NCBI GenBank assembly: GCA_030428745.1
Contig: JAUIEG010000194.1
Location: 1-5,708 of the forward strand
Direction of reading: 5' to 3'
Source of the DNA: Alphaproteobacteria bacterium
GTDB lineage: Bacteria > Pseudomonadota > Alphaproteobacteria > Caulobacterales > Parvularculaceae
Length of the DNA: 5,708 nucleotides
In this document: positions 5,293 through 5,708 of the stretch, in pieces
Position numbering within the stretch: position 1 is the first letter of the stretch
How the letters are laid out: each line of letters opens with the position of its first letter
Notes under the pieces: generated by a model
Seen by the model: only the letters and a program-made list of their open reading frames with translations
Database searches by the model: none
Told to the model about the DNA's origin: nothing
Made by a program: the position numbers and the translations under genes

Positions 5293-5708
5293 TTAGAAAC
5301 GCATGCCGACGCCAATGCCGAAGACAAACGGATCAATGTCGACATCGACTGTGTTGACCAGCGCGCCGGTGGTCAGCGTCGCCGTGGTGTCAATGTCGAT
5401 ATATTTCACGTCAGCGTTGAGGAAGACGCGGTCCGAGATCGGAATATCGAAGCCGACCTGCGCCGCCCAGCCGAAGCTGTCATCCATGGAAACACTTGTC
5501 GGGCCGATCGCATTTGTCAGCGATGTCTTTGCGTCTTCAGAGTAGAAGATCGTCCAGTTGACGCCGACGCCAACATACGGACGGAAGGCCGCGTCCGGCG
5601 CGAAGTGATATTGCAGCGTCAATGTCGGCGGCAACACCATGGCGTCGGCGATTTCGCCAAGGCCGGCCAGCGCGCCTTCACCGGAAACATCATGCGGGCT
5701 CGTCGCCA
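5293..5708 (-). CDS. OmpW-family outer-membrane beta-barrel protein, C-terminal part (N-terminus outside window)
   Basis: The reading frame stays open to the right edge and shows 137 residues; the ATG at 5640 is internal, because homology continues upstream of it. OmpW proteins form small 8-strand barrels in the outer membrane with a hydrophobic channel, linked to small-molecule uptake and stress responses. The matching segments are LPPTLTLQYHF, FRPYVGVGVNWTIFY, the DDSFGWAAQVGFD strand, the hallmark VKYIDIDTTATL and the end DIDPFVFGIGVGMRF. Alternating polar and hydrophobic strands and the terminal phenylalanine, the usual BAM recognition residue, are present. E. coli OmpW has about 190 mature residues, so roughly one third and the signal peptide are missing from view. 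The gene ends before its own terminator and is probably monocistronic at this end. I leave the symbol blank because alphaproteobacteria carry several paralogues. Confidence 0.94.
   Translation of the reverse strand, partial: ATSPHDVSGEGALAGLGEIADAMVLPPTLTLQYHFAPDAAFRPYVGVGVNWTIFYSEDAKTSLTNAIGPTSVSMDDSFGWAAQVGFDIPISDRVFLNADVKYIDIDTTATLTTGALVNTVDVDIDPFVFGIGVGMRF

Noticed and set aside
1..5708. Search for tRNA, rRNA, SRP RNA, CRISPR arrays, insertion sequences and defence genes
   Set aside because: No cloverleaf, conserved SRP loop, regular direct repeats with spacers, transposase motifs or terminal inverted repeats were seen by eye on either strand.

Overview
The window looks like a piece of an alphaproteobacterial chromosome of moderately high GC. 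The succinyl-CoA ligase beta chain, the RlmJ protein, the PRC-barrel tail and the RimJ/RimL-type acetyltransferase all read like alphaproteobacterial versions of their families. The genus cannot be fixed from this sequence. Nearly everything is coded on the minus strand; only the left-edge fragment is on plus.

In minus-strand transcription order (right to left) the layout is: (1) the C-terminal 137 residues of an OmpW-family outer-membrane beta-barrel protein, cut by the right edge and closed by its own hairpin terminator. (2) A GNAT acetyltransferase that starts at TTG and carries an unusual 12-bp tandem repeat. (3) sucC, the beta subunit of the TCA-cycle enzyme succinyl-CoA ligase. (4) Four bases after the sucC stop, a GC-poor gene for a small secreted protein of unknown function that sits where sucD would normally be; a terminator follows. 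(5) A tight three-gene cluster: a hotdog-fold acyl-CoA thioesterase, a class I SAM methyltransferase (one-base TGATG overlap) and rlmJ, the 23S rRNA A2030 N6-methyltransferase (6-bp gap). (6) At the left edge, converging on rlmJ, the last 51 codons of a probable PRC-barrel protein, whose intrinsic terminator lies partly inside the last codons of rlmJ.

The proposed transcription units are ompW alone, the acetyltransferase (possibly reading into sucC), sucC plus the secreted protein, and thioesterase-methyltransferase-rlmJ. They are supported by spacing, ribosome-binding sites and three intrinsic terminators. Most of the window is ordinary housekeeping sequence and I see no defence system, mobile element, CRISPR array or RNA gene. 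The points that stand out are the separation of sucC from sucD by an orphan secreted-protein gene of different base composition, the coding minisatellite in the acetyltransferase, and the terminator embedded in the end of rlmJ.
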